Shown: positions 16,021-24,361, numbered from the stretch's first letter. The stretch: 64,000 nucleotides of DNA from an uncultured Gemmatimonadota bacterium (GCA_902826615.1 CADEFN010000001.1:1302001-1366000), one strand, 5' to 3'. Translations and numbers: made by a program. Notes: generated from the letters alone by a model not told the origin.

Positions 16021-16373
16021 CGCGTCGCTGAGCAGAAGCGGTTGCAGCACTGGATCCAACCTTTGAAATGGTCCCAACCAAGAGACCGGGGGGCAAGAAA
16101 TACCGAACAAACCCCGAAGTCGCAAGGGGGAGTTTTCGCTCGCCCATCGTCTGTCTGCGAGCCTGACGGCCCCACTGCCTGCCGGAGGGAGCCCAGGTTG
16201 AAGGGACATGCCGCGATCTGCGGCTTGGCGCCACGGCCTGTGGAGGCTGACTACGAAGTTGGGCCGCGAGAGGGGGTCGGGCTTACCGAGCCAACCTGCA
16301 CCAGCGGACACCTGACGGCGTGTGTCGTGTGCGCATCTTTCGATCTGGAGTAATGCGCATACTTGGGAGGCCC
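16021..16373. other. 353-bp region without a recognisable gene
   Basis: Between the start of the radical SAM gene and the antitoxin gene. Frames here are open by chance on both strands but the translations look like GC-rich noise. Candidate control elements for both divergent genes must lie here. I see no strong hairpin, tRNA or transposon end. The Shine-Dalgarno of the antitoxin (GGGAGG, 16365-16370) is at its right edge. Confidence 0.5.
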
Positions 16374-16628
16374 ATGGCCAACACCGCGAAGAGACCGCGC
16401 AACCTGACCCTGGATGATGAAGCCATGGCGCGGGGGGAGCGCTATAGCCGGAAACACGGCACGAGTATTTCGCGGCTGGTCGGCGACTTCCTTCGTTCTC
16501 TTCCGTTAGAGCCGTCGCCCGGGGCGCTATCTCCGGTGGTTCGCAGACTCCTCGGTGTGGCAGCGGGCGAGGTGGTCGATGAGGCCACGTATCGGTCGCA
16601 CCTCGTTCGCAAGTACGGCAAGCGCTAG
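16374..16628 (+). CDS. Antitoxin-like protein of a PIN toxin-antitoxin pair
   Basis: An 84-residue basic protein starting at ATG 16374, with GGGAGG three bases upstream. The middle (NLTLDDEAMARGERYSRKHG then TSISRLVGDFLRSL) matches the short DNA-binding N-terminus of ribbon-helix-helix type antitoxins (DUF6364-like) found upstream of PIN toxins. The C-terminal part (VVDEATYRSHLVRKYGKR) would wrap the toxin. Its TAG stop overlaps by one base the GTG start of the PIN reading frame, the coupled arrangement normal for type II modules. Because the toxin is frameshifted, this antitoxin may be an orphan. Confidence 0.75.
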   Translation: MANTAKRPRNLTLDDEAMARGERYSRKHGTSISRLVGDFLRSLPLEPSPGALSPVVRRLLGVAAGEVVDEATYRSHLVRKYGKR

Positions 16629-17110
16629 TGGTGGTGAGACGTCGGCGTCCTCGCGCGTCGGAAGTTGTGGGGTCACCCGAATGGACGCTGCTGTTGTTGG
16701 ACACCAACGTCATTCTGGATGTCGTTCTGGCGCGCGACCCGTGGACCGACGACGCGGCGGCGCTCCTCGACGCCGCCGCCCGGGGTGCCATTCTTGGATT
16801 GGTGGCGGGCCATACGGTTACAACCGTCCACGACCTTTGCGGAGCGGGCGCGGGATCGACGCACAGCGACAACGGCCGTGAATGATCTGTTGCAGGTCGT
16901 GACGGTTGTGCCTCTGGCCAGCGAGGACTTTATCGCGCGCTTTCGCTGGGATTGCGCGACTTCGAGGACGCCGTGCAAGCGGCGGCTTGCCTGCGCGCGG
17001 GTGCACACTTCCTCGTGACTCGAAACGCGCGTGATTTTCGCGGTGCTCCCGTCGCGGTGCGTTCGCCCTCTGAGGCAAGAGCCCTTGTGCCGGGCAACCT
17101 GATAGAGTGA
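16628..17110 (+). pseudogene. PIN-domain toxin (VapC-like), frameshifted twice
   Basis: The PIN fold begins at LLLDTNVILDVVLARDPW, with the first catalytic Asp, and proceeds to VAGHTVTTVHDL in the frame of 16628; that frame stops at 16885. The homologous continuation (FAERARDRRTATTAVNDLL to PLASEDF) is in the +1 frame. From about 16937 the original frame resumes with ALSLGLRDFEDAVQAAACLR, AHFLVTRNARDF and a stop at 17110, restoring the remaining acidic residues. Two compensating single-base indels, near 16840 and 16930, explain all three pieces. Together they give about 160 codons, normal for PIN toxins. It is either a decayed toxin or a product of two sequencing errors; the latter is less likely because the flanking genes read cleanly. 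Confidence 0.75.
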
Positions 17111-17118
17111 GTCGGAGT

Positions 17119-17151
17119 CACCTGCGGCGCAGCAGCATCGCGCCGCAGGTG
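17119..17151. terminator. 12-bp perfect stem-loop after the PIN pseudogene
   Basis: CACCTGCGGCGC (17119-17130) and GCGCCGCAGGTG (17140-17151) form a 12-bp perfect stem with a 9-base loop, 8 bases beyond the PIN stop. No T-run follows, so it is not a textbook intrinsic terminator. It may act as an mRNA 3' stabiliser or recombination site. A CCTAAC/GTTAGG hexamer follows at 17160. Confidence 0.45.
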
Positions 17152-17186
17152 CACGCCTGGTTAGGCAAGAAACAAGGAACGAGACG

Positions 17187-17213
17187 GAAGCCCGGCCCGC
17201 GCGGTCGGGCTTC
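17187..17213 (+). terminator. Likely transcription terminator hairpin
   Basis: GAAGCCCG (17187-17194) pairs with CGGGCTTC (17206-17213) around an 11-base GC-rich loop, followed by a short TGTGTTG stretch. It would end transcripts from the toxin-antitoxin locus. The T-tract is weak, so confidence is moderate. The remaining ~270 bases up to the PadR promoter region contain nothing I recognise. Confidence 0.4.
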
Positions 17214-17470
17214 TGTGTTGCTGCCTGAACTATGGACTGCTCTCTCGGCTTTCGGCCACGCGGGTTGGCTCCTCAGGGGTGATCAGCTGGCCTTCCGCGC
17301 ACACTTCGCGCGGCTGCGGCGTCGCCAGAACCGGAGGGCATCGACGAGCGAGTCCTGGCCGGGCTCGGGTGCTCGCGCGGGCAACGTCCACAGGATCACT
17401 ACGTTCCACCGCCTGCTCATTCCCACCCGAAGGGAGCACGCCGACTGCAGGATCTCGCTGCCGCGTGGGT

Positions 17471-17520
17471 TGTTCCTCTACTTCTCTTGACAGCAAGAGG
17501 AGCAGCCCTATGTTCCTCTA
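17471..17520 (+). promoter_or_regulatory. Candidate promoter and PadR operator upstream of the PadR-ADOP operon
   Basis: A direct repeat TGTTCCTCTA occurs at 17471-17480 and 17511-17520, starts exactly 40 bp apart (about four helical turns). Between them lie the inverted repeat CTCTTG-N4-CAAGAG (about 17483-17498) and a -35-like TTGACA (17487-17492) spaced 16 bases from TATGTT (17509-17514). The layout suggests a strong promoter with repressor sites overlapping both elements, as expected for an autorepressing PadR regulator whose gene starts 25 bases downstream. Confidence 0.55.
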
Positions 17521-17544
17521 GACACCGAGAAGACGGAGGCAGCC

Positions 17545-17880
17545 ATGTCGAAGGGCGCGCACAGCGATGCGCTCCGCGGGTCGCTCGACCTGCTCGTGCT
17601 CAAGACACTTTCACTCGATGCGATGCACGGGTGGGGGATCAGTCAGCGCATCCAGCAGATCTCGAAGGGGACGCTCGAGGTGAACCAGGGATCGCTCTAT
17701 CCGGCGCTGCAGCGGCTGGAGAAGGACGGCCTCATCACCAGCGAGTGGGGCACGACCGACAACAACCGGCAGGCGCGCTACTACAAGCTCACAGCGAGCG
17801 GACGGCGCGCGCTTGGCACCGAGCTCGAGGCGTGGCGGAAGTTCGCCGCGTCGCTGGAGCTCGTGCTCCGCGCAGGATGA
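17545..17880 (+). CDS. PadR-family transcriptional regulator
   Basis: A 111-residue winged-helix repressor, ATG 17545 after GGAGG. The PadR signature is complete: RGSLDLLVLKTLSL, MHGWGISQRIQQISKG, then VNQGSLYPALQRLEKDGLI (recognition helix) and the wing SEWGTTDNNRQARYYKLTASGRR. It is the short subfamily-2 type lacking the extended C-terminal dimer domain, and is commonly found directly upstream of ADOP permease genes, as here (13-base gap). It probably represses its own operon through the repeats at 17471-17520. The inducing signal is unknown. Confidence 0.9.
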   Translation: MSKGAHSDALRGSLDLLVLKTLSLDAMHGWGISQRIQQISKGTLEVNQGSLYPALQRLEKDGLITSEWGTTDNNRQARYYKLTASGRRALGTELEAWRKFAASLELVLRAG

Positions 17881-17893
17881 GGACCAGCCAACC

Positions 17894-20575
17894 ATGAGTT
17901 GGATCGACGGGCTCCGCACGAAACTGGCGCTGCTCTTTCGGGGGCGCGCGGAGAAGCGCATGAATGCGGAGATCGACTTCCACATCGCCATGGAAGCGGA
18001 GCGACTCGTGCGCAGCGAGGGACTTGATGTCGCCGAGGCGAAGCGCCGTGCGCTGGCGACATTCGGAGGGGTGGAGAACCATAAGGAGGTGCTTCGCTCG
18101 GGCCTGACGCTGAACGGCGTGTCAGGGATCACCCTCGACTTCAAGCTTGGGGCGCGCATGCTGCGCAAGACCCCCGGGCTCACATTCGTCGGCGTGCTCT
18201 CCCTCGCCGTGGCCATCGCGGTCGGCGCGGCATACCTCGAGGCACTCGGCCGGGTCGTCAATCCCACGCTGCCTAACACAGACACGGATCGTATCCTCAG
18301 GCCGCTGTACTGGGACCTCGTGAGCAACACCGCGGAGTCGCGGCTGATGCACGACTTCGTCCGTTGGCGCGAGGAACTCACTGCGGTCGACGGTGTGGGG
18401 GCATTCCGCCTCGTCGAGCGCAACCTGGGGAGCAGCACTAACCGCAGGGAACCGCAGCAGGGAGCGGAGACAAGTGCGCTCGCCTTCAGGTTGCTCCACG
18501 CGCGACCTCTCCTCGGACGCACACTGCTCGACTCCGATGAAACACGCGGAGCGCCCGCAGTGGCGGTGATCGGCGAGAAGCTCTGGCGCGAGCGCTTCGG
18601 GGCGGACTCCTCCGTTGTAGGGCGAACGATCCACTGGGGACGCAGCAGCTACACCGTTATAGGTGTGATGGCCGACGGGTTCGCCTTCCCCATCAACCAG
18701 CAACTCTGGGTGCCACTGGTTCCGCCCGCCGCGTCGGCGGCTGGAGCGGGGTCATCGATCGTGGTTTTCGCTCATCTCGCCGAGGGAAAGACGGCAGCTG
18801 ACCTGCGCGCCGAGCTGGACGTGATCGGCGCGAGGCGGATCCGCGAGGATTCTGCGACCTACGGAAACCTGCGCCCGCAGGTGAAGCCCCTCTTCAGGCT
18901 GGCCAACGACCCGCTGGAGGTGGCACTCCTCTACAGTCTGAACATGGTCATGTTTGGCTTGCTGGCGGTCTGCGCGGCCAACGTCGCCGCGCTCGTTTTT
19001 GCGCGTACGATGTCGCGTGAGACCGAGCTCGCCGTTCGTACGGCGCTCGGTGCCAACCGACGCCGCATTGTGTGGCAGCTCGCCGCCGAGTCGCTGGTAC
19101 TGTGTGGAGTAGCACTCGTGGCCGGACTCGCCACGGCGCGAGCTGGACTTGAGTGGATCGCGCGGACGCTGATGCGGGCTGAGCAGAGTGAGCTTCCCTT
19201 CTGGTGGGGCGACGCACTCTCGTACTCGACGATCGCCTACGCCACTGCGCTCGCCGTTGGGGCGGCCCTGTTCATCGGTGTGGTGCCCGCGCTGCGCGCG
19301 ACGATGCGTACGCCGGGTGACCAGCTCAAGACTTCCAGCGCCGCGCGCGGGTCGGCGCAGTTCGGACGGATGTGGACGGGAGTGATCGTGGGGCAGGTCG
19401 CGATCACCGTGTTGTTTCTCCAGCTCTGCGGGGCGGTCGCGTGGCACGTCCGGACCGGACGCTACAGGACCGGCGAGGTGGCGCTGCCGGCGGAGCGTTA
19501 CGTGACGGCGAAGCTCCGCATGGATGGGGACCCGGATCCTGAGCGCGCGCCCACCGAAGCCTTCAAGCGGGAGTTTGCCGCCGCTACGCGCGGGCTCACG
19601 CAACGCGTGCATGGCGATCCCATGTTTGCCGGAGCCGCCCTGGTGAGCGAGGTGCCGGGACGGCTGAGTCCCTTCCTGGAGATTGAGGTGGAAGGGCCGA
19701 TGCCGATTCGCGCAACGTCGCGAGGGGTGTTCGTCTCGGGCGAGTTCTTCGAAGTGACGCGCGCCAGCATCGTAGCGGGACGCGCGCTGCAGCCGGCTGA
19801 TGTCGAAGGTGGTCGTTCGGTTGTGGTTGTGGACCAGACCTTCGTGCGAAACATACTCGGCGGTGCCCACGCGATCGGCCGTCACGTGCGCGAGATCAAG
19901 TGGAGGCACGACGCCGAAGAATTCGGCCCCTGGCTGGAGATCGTTGGAGTGGTGAGCGACCTCGTGCTGGACCAGTGGAAGCCCGCGCAGCAGTCAGTGG
20001 TGTACCGCCCCATTCCACGCGAAGGGATCTACCCGGTGGAGTTCATCGCAAGGACACGCGGGCTGGCCGCTGCCGCGATTCCGCAGCTCAACGCGATTGC
20101 GGCGAGTGCCGCACGCGACGTCCAATTGCACGACGTGATGCCGATGTCCGAGCTCGGCACCGGGTTGGAGATCGCCCAGGGGATCGTCTTCCGGGTCATG
20201 ATGGCAATTGGCGTCGTCATCCTGATGCTCGCCGGCACCGGAGTTCATGCACTCACGGCCTTCACGGTGGGTCGGCGGCGGCGGGAGATCGGTATCCGCA
20301 CCGCTCTCGGCGCTGACCGACGGGGCATTCTCGTCGCAACGTTTTCGCGCGTTGGCGTGCAGATCGCTACGGGAGTGATGCTCGGCGTGGTTCCAGGAGC
20401 GCTGCACCTTTTCGTCGGCTCGTCAGAACTCGGCGGTGGTATCGGATGGAGAGTGGGAGCTGTTCTGTCGGTGGTGGTTGTCGCGTTCGTGTTCGTCTCG
20501 GGGACGTTGGCCGCGGCCGGGCCGCTGCGACGAGCGCTTAGCGTGGAACCCAACGAGATGTTGCGAGTCGACTAA
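17894..20575 (+). CDS. ADOP-type ABC permease (MacB/FtsX fold, no ATPase)
   Basis: An 893-residue integral membrane protein from ATG 17894; an upstream in-frame start at 17813 would overlap the PadR gene and is rejected. The N-terminal ~75 residues (RRKAEKR-like helices, MNAEIDFHIAMEAERLV, then AKRRALATFGGVENHKE) are the cytoplasmic domain diagnostic of acidobacterial duplicated orphan permeases. It is followed by a first TM helix, a MacB-like periplasmic domain (~100-330), an FtsX block of three helices with the ETELAVRTALGANRRRI motif, a second periplasmic domain and a second FtsX block (RRREIGIRTALGADRRGI), ending in PNEMLRVD. No cognate ATP-binding protein is nearby, consistent with the 'orphan' type. 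Function (export, envelope stress or signalling) is not established. Confidence 0.88.
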   Translation: MSWIDGLRTKLALLFRGRAEKRMNAEIDFHIAMEAERLVRSEGLDVAEAKRRALATFGGVENHKEVLRSGLTLNGVSGITLDFKLGARMLRKTPGLTFVGVLSLAVAIAVGAAYLEALGRVVNPTLPNTDTDRILRPLYWDLVSNTAESRLMHDFVRWREELTAVDGVGAFRLVERNLGSSTNRREPQQGAETSALAFRLLHARPLLGRTLLDSDETRGAPAVAVIGEKLWRERFGADSSVVGRTIHWGRSSYTVIGVMADGFAFPINQQLWVPLVPPAASAAGAGSSIVVFAHLAEGKTAADLRAELDVIGARRIREDSATYGNLRPQVKPLFRLANDPLEVALLYSLNMVMFGLLAVCAANVAALVFARTMSRETELAVRTALGANRRRIVWQLAAESLVLCGVALVAGLATARAGLEWIARTLMRAEQSELPFWWGDALSYSTIAYATALAVGAALFIGVVPALRATMRTPGDQLKTSSAARGSAQFGRMWTGVIVGQVAITVLFLQLCGAVAWHVRTGRYRTGEVALPAERYVTAKLRMDGDPDPERAPTEAFKREFAAATRGLTQRVHGDPMFAGAALVSEVPGRLSPFLEIEVEGPMPIRATSRGVFVSGEFFEVTRASIVAGRALQPADVEGGRSVVVVDQTFVRNILGGAHAIGRHVREIKWRHDAEEFGPWLEIVGVVSDLVLDQWKPAQQSVVYRPIPREGIYPVEFIARTRGLAAAAIPQLNAIAASAARDVQLHDVMPMSELGTGLEIAQGIVFRVMMAIGVVILMLAGTGVHALTAFTVGRRRREIGIRTALGADRRGILVATFSRVGVQIATGVMLGVVPGALHLFVGSSELGGGIGWRVGAVLSVVVVAFVFVSGTLAAAGPLRRALSVEPNEMLRVD

Positions 20576-20805
20576 ATCGCCCGCCCCGCTGAATGCGGAA
20601 CCTCATTGTGAAGTTGGCTTGGACAGGTGGGCGAGGTGGCGCGCTGAGCAAACTGCGCCCGCACGTCTGTGGCATTGATCAGGCGCCGAGTGTGCAGCAC
20701 TGCGCTCGTCCCGCCAACCAGGAAGACATCCGCATCCGCCGTCGCGTGTCGCGCAAGTGCGGTCATGAACGCGCTGATGCGCTCGCGATCCGCTACCTCG
20801 CGCAC
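20572..20805 (-). pseudogene. Truncated nucleotidyltransferase-like (DUF6036-type) gene
   Basis: From a GTG at 20805 the frame reads REVADRERISAFMTALARH then VFLVGGTSAVLHTRRLINATDV, which matches the start of bacterial nucleotidyltransferase-fold proteins (LVGGtsAVL...DvD). After about 50 residues the similarity ends and the frame runs to a stop that overlaps the ADOP stop codon. A full-length protein would be about 150-200 residues, so the 3' part is missing. The break lies near 20640-20660, just beyond the ADOP gene, suggesting that arrival of the PadR-ADOP block or an accompanying deletion removed it. Confidence 0.6.
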
Positions 20806-21065
20806 TGCGTTGCGCGGCGGAAACTCGCGACACGCCGGAGCAACGCGTTGTAGCGGCCATGCGCCGCAGCCCCGTCGCGCGCAGACAACAGCGCGTACAA
20901 TTGCAACTCGGCGTCGGGAATCGCGTGACCAACGACGAGCCCCGCGTCGCGCAATCCCGGCGCGGCGATCGAGACGAGTAGCGACTCGATGGTCACCCGT
21001 CCGGCCGCCAAGTCGGCGAGGCCAGTCTCGATCAGTTCGCTCCCGGGGTACTGCGCGGTCAGCAT
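20793..21065 (-). CDS. Small conserved partner of the truncated nucleotidyltransferase
   Basis: A 90-residue protein starting ATG 21065 (MLTAQYPGSELIETGLADLAAG). The pattern ELIE.GL.DLA.GR.T.ESLLVSI..P.LR, followed by a polar helix and AHGRYNALLRRVASF, resembles small proteins that sit immediately upstream of DUF6036-like nucleotidyltransferases. The 3' end overlaps that gene's start by 13 bases, the coupled arrangement of a toxin-antitoxin-like or regulatory pair. With its partner truncated, this gene is probably a relic but its own frame is intact. Function not established. Confidence 0.5.
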   Translation of the reverse strand: MLTAQYPGSELIETGLADLAAGRVTIESLLVSIAAPGLRDAGLVVGHAIPDAELQLYALLSARDGAAAHGRYNALLRRVASFRRATQCAR

Positions 21066-21214
21066 CAATCAAGTTTACCGATCTTTCCAGGCTGCGACCA
21101 GCGCTCCTCGCTCGGGCGCACACGGGCGGCTATTGCACTGAACCCGCCTGCCTCCCTTGCGGCTCCGGGGCCCGCCCGGCAGCGTTGCATCGCCAACCCG
21201 AGCCTCACATCCAG

Positions 21215-22627
21215 ATGCCCCGCCATTCCCTCGCCGCCCTCCTCTTCCTCACGGCGTCTGCTGCTGCCGCGCAGCGTCCCACCATCACGCCGGGGTTACG
21301 CCCCTTTGTGCGAGTGGACGCCCCCGTCGTGGCACTGACCCATGCACGCCTGATCGACGGGACGGGCGAGGCACCGCGCGAGGACTACACCATTGTGCTG
21401 CGTGACGGGCGCATCGACGCGATTGCCCCCTCGGCCCGGCTGGCCCCACCGCCGGGGGCCACGGTGGTCGACCTCAGCGGCCATACCGTCACTCCCGGGT
21501 TTGTCGGCCTGCACGAACACACCTACTTCCGGCAGACCACCCGCACGACGCAGATGACCACCAGCGGGCCGCTCGCCTACCTGGCCTCCGGTGTCACCAC
21601 CATCCGCACGGCGGGGAGCATGTTCCCCTACCAGGAACTGAACATGAAACGCGCGATCGACCGGGGTGAGCTGCCGGGACCGCGCATGCACATCACCGGA
21701 CCCTACCTGAATGGTGCCGCCGGCCCCGAATCGATGAACCGCGGGCTGGAGTCGCCGGCCGAGGCGCGCCGGGTGGTGGCCTACTGGGCCGAAGAAGGGG
21801 CCACCTGGCTCAAGTTGCAGGGCGGGCTCACTCGCGCGATTGCCGGGGCCATCATCGACGAGGCGCACAAACACGGCATGAAGGTCACGGGGCACCTCTG
21901 CTCGATCACCTTCGGCGAGGCCGCAGCGTTAGGCATCGACGCCCTCGAACATGGCTTCATCACCAACAGTGCCTATGTGCCGGGCAAACAACCCGATGTC
22001 TGCCCCGCAGGCAACATGCGGGTCCAGACCGATGTGGACGAAACCAGCGCACCGGTGCAGGCCTCCATTCGCGAGCTGGTCGACAGGAAGGTCGCGCTCA
22101 CGTCCACCCTGGCGGTCTACGAAACCTTCTCGCCCGGCCGGTTCAAGCTGAATCCGGGGGCCATGAAGCTGCTCGCCCCCGACACAAAGCGCGAAGTGGA
22201 GGAAACCTACGCCGCACTGGGCAAGGACGGCCTGGTGGTGACGGAACGTCTCCTGAAGAAAATGATGGCCTGGGAACGTGACTTTGTGCGCGCGGGGGGA
22301 CTGCTCGGCGCCGGTGTGGACCCCTGGGGCACCGGCATGCTGCCGGGGTTTGGGGATCTGCGCAACTACGAAATGCTTGTCGAAGCGGGCTTCAGCGCCG
22401 CCGAAGCGGTGAAGATCATGAGTTTCAATGGCGCCCGCATTCTGGGGGAAGAGGCGCAGCGGGGTTCGATTGCCCTCGGTAAGGTGGCAGACCTGGTGGT
22501 GATCCGCGGCAACCCGGTCGCGACCCCATCGCAGATCTACCAGGTGGTGACGGTCTTCCACGACGGCGTGGGCTACGACTCGGCGAAAATGCTGGCGGCG
22601 GCGCAGGGTCTGGTGGGGGTTCGTTAG
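21215..22627 (+). CDS. Secreted amidohydrolase (metal-dependent, imidazolonepropionase-like)
   Basis: A 470-residue hydrolase acting on C-N bonds, probably periplasmic: the ATG at 21215 starts a signal peptide (SLAALLFLTASAAAAQ). The preceding open frame (from 20669) is noise. The amidohydrolase barrel is recognisable from VVALTHARLIDGTGEAPR. Metal ligands are GLHEHTYFRQ (HxH), the likely carboxylated Lys in TWLKLQGG, His in KVTGHLCS and DALEHGF, and the Asp in GAGVDPWG. The C-terminus has the usual GSIALGKVADLVVIRGNP. TAG at 22625 is immediately followed by the GTG of the amidase gene, so the two are translationally coupled. Substrate unknown; a cyclic dipeptide or acylated amino acid would suit the partner. 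Confidence 0.85.
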   Translation: MPRHSLAALLFLTASAAAAQRPTITPGLRPFVRVDAPVVALTHARLIDGTGEAPREDYTIVLRDGRIDAIAPSARLAPPPGATVVDLSGHTVTPGFVGLHEHTYFRQTTRTTQMTTSGPLAYLASGVTTIRTAGSMFPYQELNMKRAIDRGELPGPRMHITGPYLNGAAGPESMNRGLESPAEARRVVAYWAEEGATWLKLQGGLTRAIAGAIIDEAHKHGMKVTGHLCSITFGEAAALGIDALEHGFITNSAYVPGKQPDVCPAGNMRVQTDVDETSAPVQASIRELVDRKVALTSTLAVYETFSPGRFKLNPGAMKLLAPDTKREVEETYAALGKDGLVVTERLLKKMMAWERDFVRAGGLLGAGVDPWGTGMLPGFGDLRNYEMLVEAGFSAAEAVKIMSFNGARILGEEAQRGSIALGKVADLVVIRGNPVATPSQIYQVVTVFHDGVGYDSAKMLAAAQGLVGVR

Positions 22628-24004
22628 GTGATCGACGCGTTCGGGTCGGCCGAGGCGCTGGCGTCGGCTGTGCGCCGCCGGCGAGTCTCGCCGGTGGAGG
22701 TGGTGCAGCACACCCTCGCCGTCATCACACGCGCGCAGCCGCAGCTGAATGCCTTCATCACGGTGATGGAGGAACCGGCGATGCAGGCGGCACGCTCCCT
22801 GGAACGGCGACTGGCGCGTCGTCAACCGGTGGGTGCCCTGGCCGGTGTGCCGGTGGCTGTGAAAGACCTTCTCTTCACGAAAGACGCACCAACCACGGCG
22901 GGCTCCCGCATCTACGGCGACGGCTTGCCACCACAGACCGACGCCGAGGTGGTGCGGTTGCTGCGACGCGCCGGTGCGATTGTGGTGGGCAAGGCCAACC
23001 TCCACGAGGTCGCGTTAGGCGTCACGAACCTGAACGAACATTTCGGGGCGGCGCGCAATCCCTGGAATCGTGACCACGTCTCCGGGGGATCCAGCGGAGG
23101 CTCGGCGGTGGCCGTGGCGGCGGGACTCGTGCCGCTGGCCGTGGGCACCGACACCCGCGGCTCCATCCGCATTCCCGCCGCCTGCTGCGGCATTACAGGG
23201 TTCAAGCCAACCCGTGAAGCCTTGTCGGTGCGAGGAGTGCTCCCTCTGGCTCCCACACTCGATCATGTCGGCCCCATGACGCGCAGTGTGCGCGATGCCG
23301 TGCTGATGCTGGGTGCCATGAAAAGCGGCGCTGCGTGGCAGGCCAGGATGCATGCCGCGCTTCGTGGTCGCGTCCGAGGGCTCACGATTGGTGTGCCGGA
23401 CTATCATCTCGATCGCGCCGATGAGGCGGTGAAACGAGTGATCGAGAAAGCCATTCGCGTCCTGACGCCGCTGGTGCGCGAAGTACGTCGAGTGTCGATG
23501 ACGTCGCTCCAAGGGGTGCAGGAGGCGTCGAACGTGGTGGCCGGCTCGGAAGCGGTGACCATCCATCACGAGTTCCTGCAGTCGAATCCGGCCGGCTACG
23601 GACCGGTGGTCCGCGAGCGGCTTGCCGGTGGGTACACTCGGACAGCGCTCGAATACCTGCAGGCGCTGCAGGTGCGGCAGCATGTGATGGCCGCCTTCGA
23701 AACGACATTTGCAGATGTGGATCTGCTCATCACTCCCACGCTCCTGGCGCTGCCACCACGGATTGGTGAAAGTGTGGCCATGGTCAACGGCCGCGAGATG
23801 AACGTGATCGAGGCGTTCACCTGGTGCAACGCGCCCCAGAGCATGGCGGGGCTCCCTTCGCTCTCGGTTCCGGCCGGGCGATCTGCGGGATTCCCGGTCG
23901 GGATGCAGGTGATCGGTCCATCGGGCGCGGACGCCCAGGTGCTCGCGCTGGGCGCGGCCTGGCAGGGTGCAACCGATTGGCACGAGGCGACACCCAGCGG
24001 CTGA
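22628..24004 (+). CDS. Amidase signature family enzyme (GatA-like fold)
   Basis: A 458-residue amidase with the Ser-cisSer-Lys triad: Lys in GVPVAVKDLLF (~79), the two serines in SGGSSGGSAVAVAAG and DTRGSIRIPAACCGITGFKP. GTG start at 22628 abuts the preceding stop. No signal peptide, so cytoplasmic. It differs from the Glu-tRNA amidotransferase subunit GatA by context (no gatB or gatC nearby) and is better called a general amidase that would act on a product of the coupled secreted amidohydrolase. The C-terminal half (NVIEAFTWCNAPQSMAGLPS and SVPAGRSAGFPVGMQVIGP) is typical. Coding sequence shows no anomalies. Confidence 0.85.
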   Translation: MIDAFGSAEALASAVRRRRVSPVEVVQHTLAVITRAQPQLNAFITVMEEPAMQAARSLERRLARRQPVGALAGVPVAVKDLLFTKDAPTTAGSRIYGDGLPPQTDAEVVRLLRRAGAIVVGKANLHEVALGVTNLNEHFGAARNPWNRDHVSGGSSGGSAVAVAAGLVPLAVGTDTRGSIRIPAACCGITGFKPTREALSVRGVLPLAPTLDHVGPMTRSVRDAVLMLGAMKSGAAWQARMHAALRGRVRGLTIGVPDYHLDRADEAVKRVIEKAIRVLTPLVREVRRVSMTSLQGVQEASNVVAGSEAVTIHHEFLQSNPAGYGPVVRERLAGGYTRTALEYLQALQVRQHVMAAFETTFADVDLLITPTLLALPPRIGESVAMVNGREMNVIEAFTWCNAPQSMAGLPSLSVPAGRSAGFPVGMQVIGPSGADAQVLALGAAWQGATDWHEATPSG

Positions 24005-24052
24005 GCCCGCGTACTATCTTTCGCGTTGCCTCCACCCACCTGGTCCGCCGCA

Positions 24053-24337
24053 ATGGCCATTGCACCACTCTCCGACATCGAGATTCAGCGTGAACTGGGT
24101 TCCCTGTCGGGCTGGGCACGCCGCGGGAATGCCCTCACGAAGCAGTTCACCTTTCCTGACTTTCCGGCGGGCATCGACTGGGTGCGCCGGGTGGCGGAAC
24201 TGGCCGAGCAGCGGGATCATCACCCCGACATCGACATCCGCTACACACGGATAACAATCGTCTTGTCGACGCACTCGGCGGGCGGGATCACCACAAAGGA
24301 CTTCGAGCTGGCGCGGGCGATTGAAGGGTTGCCCTGA
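24053..24337 (+). CDS. phhB: Pterin-4a-carbinolamine dehydratase
   Basis: Dehydrates 4a-hydroxytetrahydrobiopterin after aromatic amino-acid hydroxylation, or acts in molybdopterin-related metabolism. 94 residues from ATG 24053, the usual length. The family motif is complete: ELAEQRDHHPDIDIRY followed by LSTHSAGGITTKDFELA, including the catalytic histidines (HH at ~61-62 and the later His in STH). No aromatic hydroxylase gene is seen in the window. It is 48 bases downstream of the amidase and ends at a strong bidirectional terminator. Confidence 0.92.
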   Translation: MAIAPLSDIEIQRELGSLSGWARRGNALTKQFTFPDFPAGIDWVRRVAELAEQRDHHPDIDIRYTRITIVLSTHSAGGITTKDFELARAIEGLP

Positions 24338-24361
24338 GGCTCTTGGAGTGCGGTGAAAAAG

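Noticed and set aside
16021-16872. N-terminal extension of the radical SAM frame
   Set aside because: Residues upstream of about 16020 are compositionally random and cover the antitoxin gene on the other strand.
17813-17893. Upstream start for the ADOP permease
   Set aside because: It would overlap the PadR gene by 68 bases, and the conserved N-terminal domain begins at the ATG at 17894.
18752-19909. 385-residue minus-strand frame in the ADOP gene
   Set aside because: His/Arg-rich shadow of the permease frame.
20669-21214. N-terminal extension of the amidohydrolase
   Set aside because: Arg/Ser-rich noise that precedes a clear signal peptide at 21215 and covers a gene on the opposite strand.
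22628-24004. gatA of the tRNA amidotransferase
   Set aside because: No gatB or gatC nearby, and the gene is coupled to a secreted amidohydrolase, so a general amidase is the safer call.
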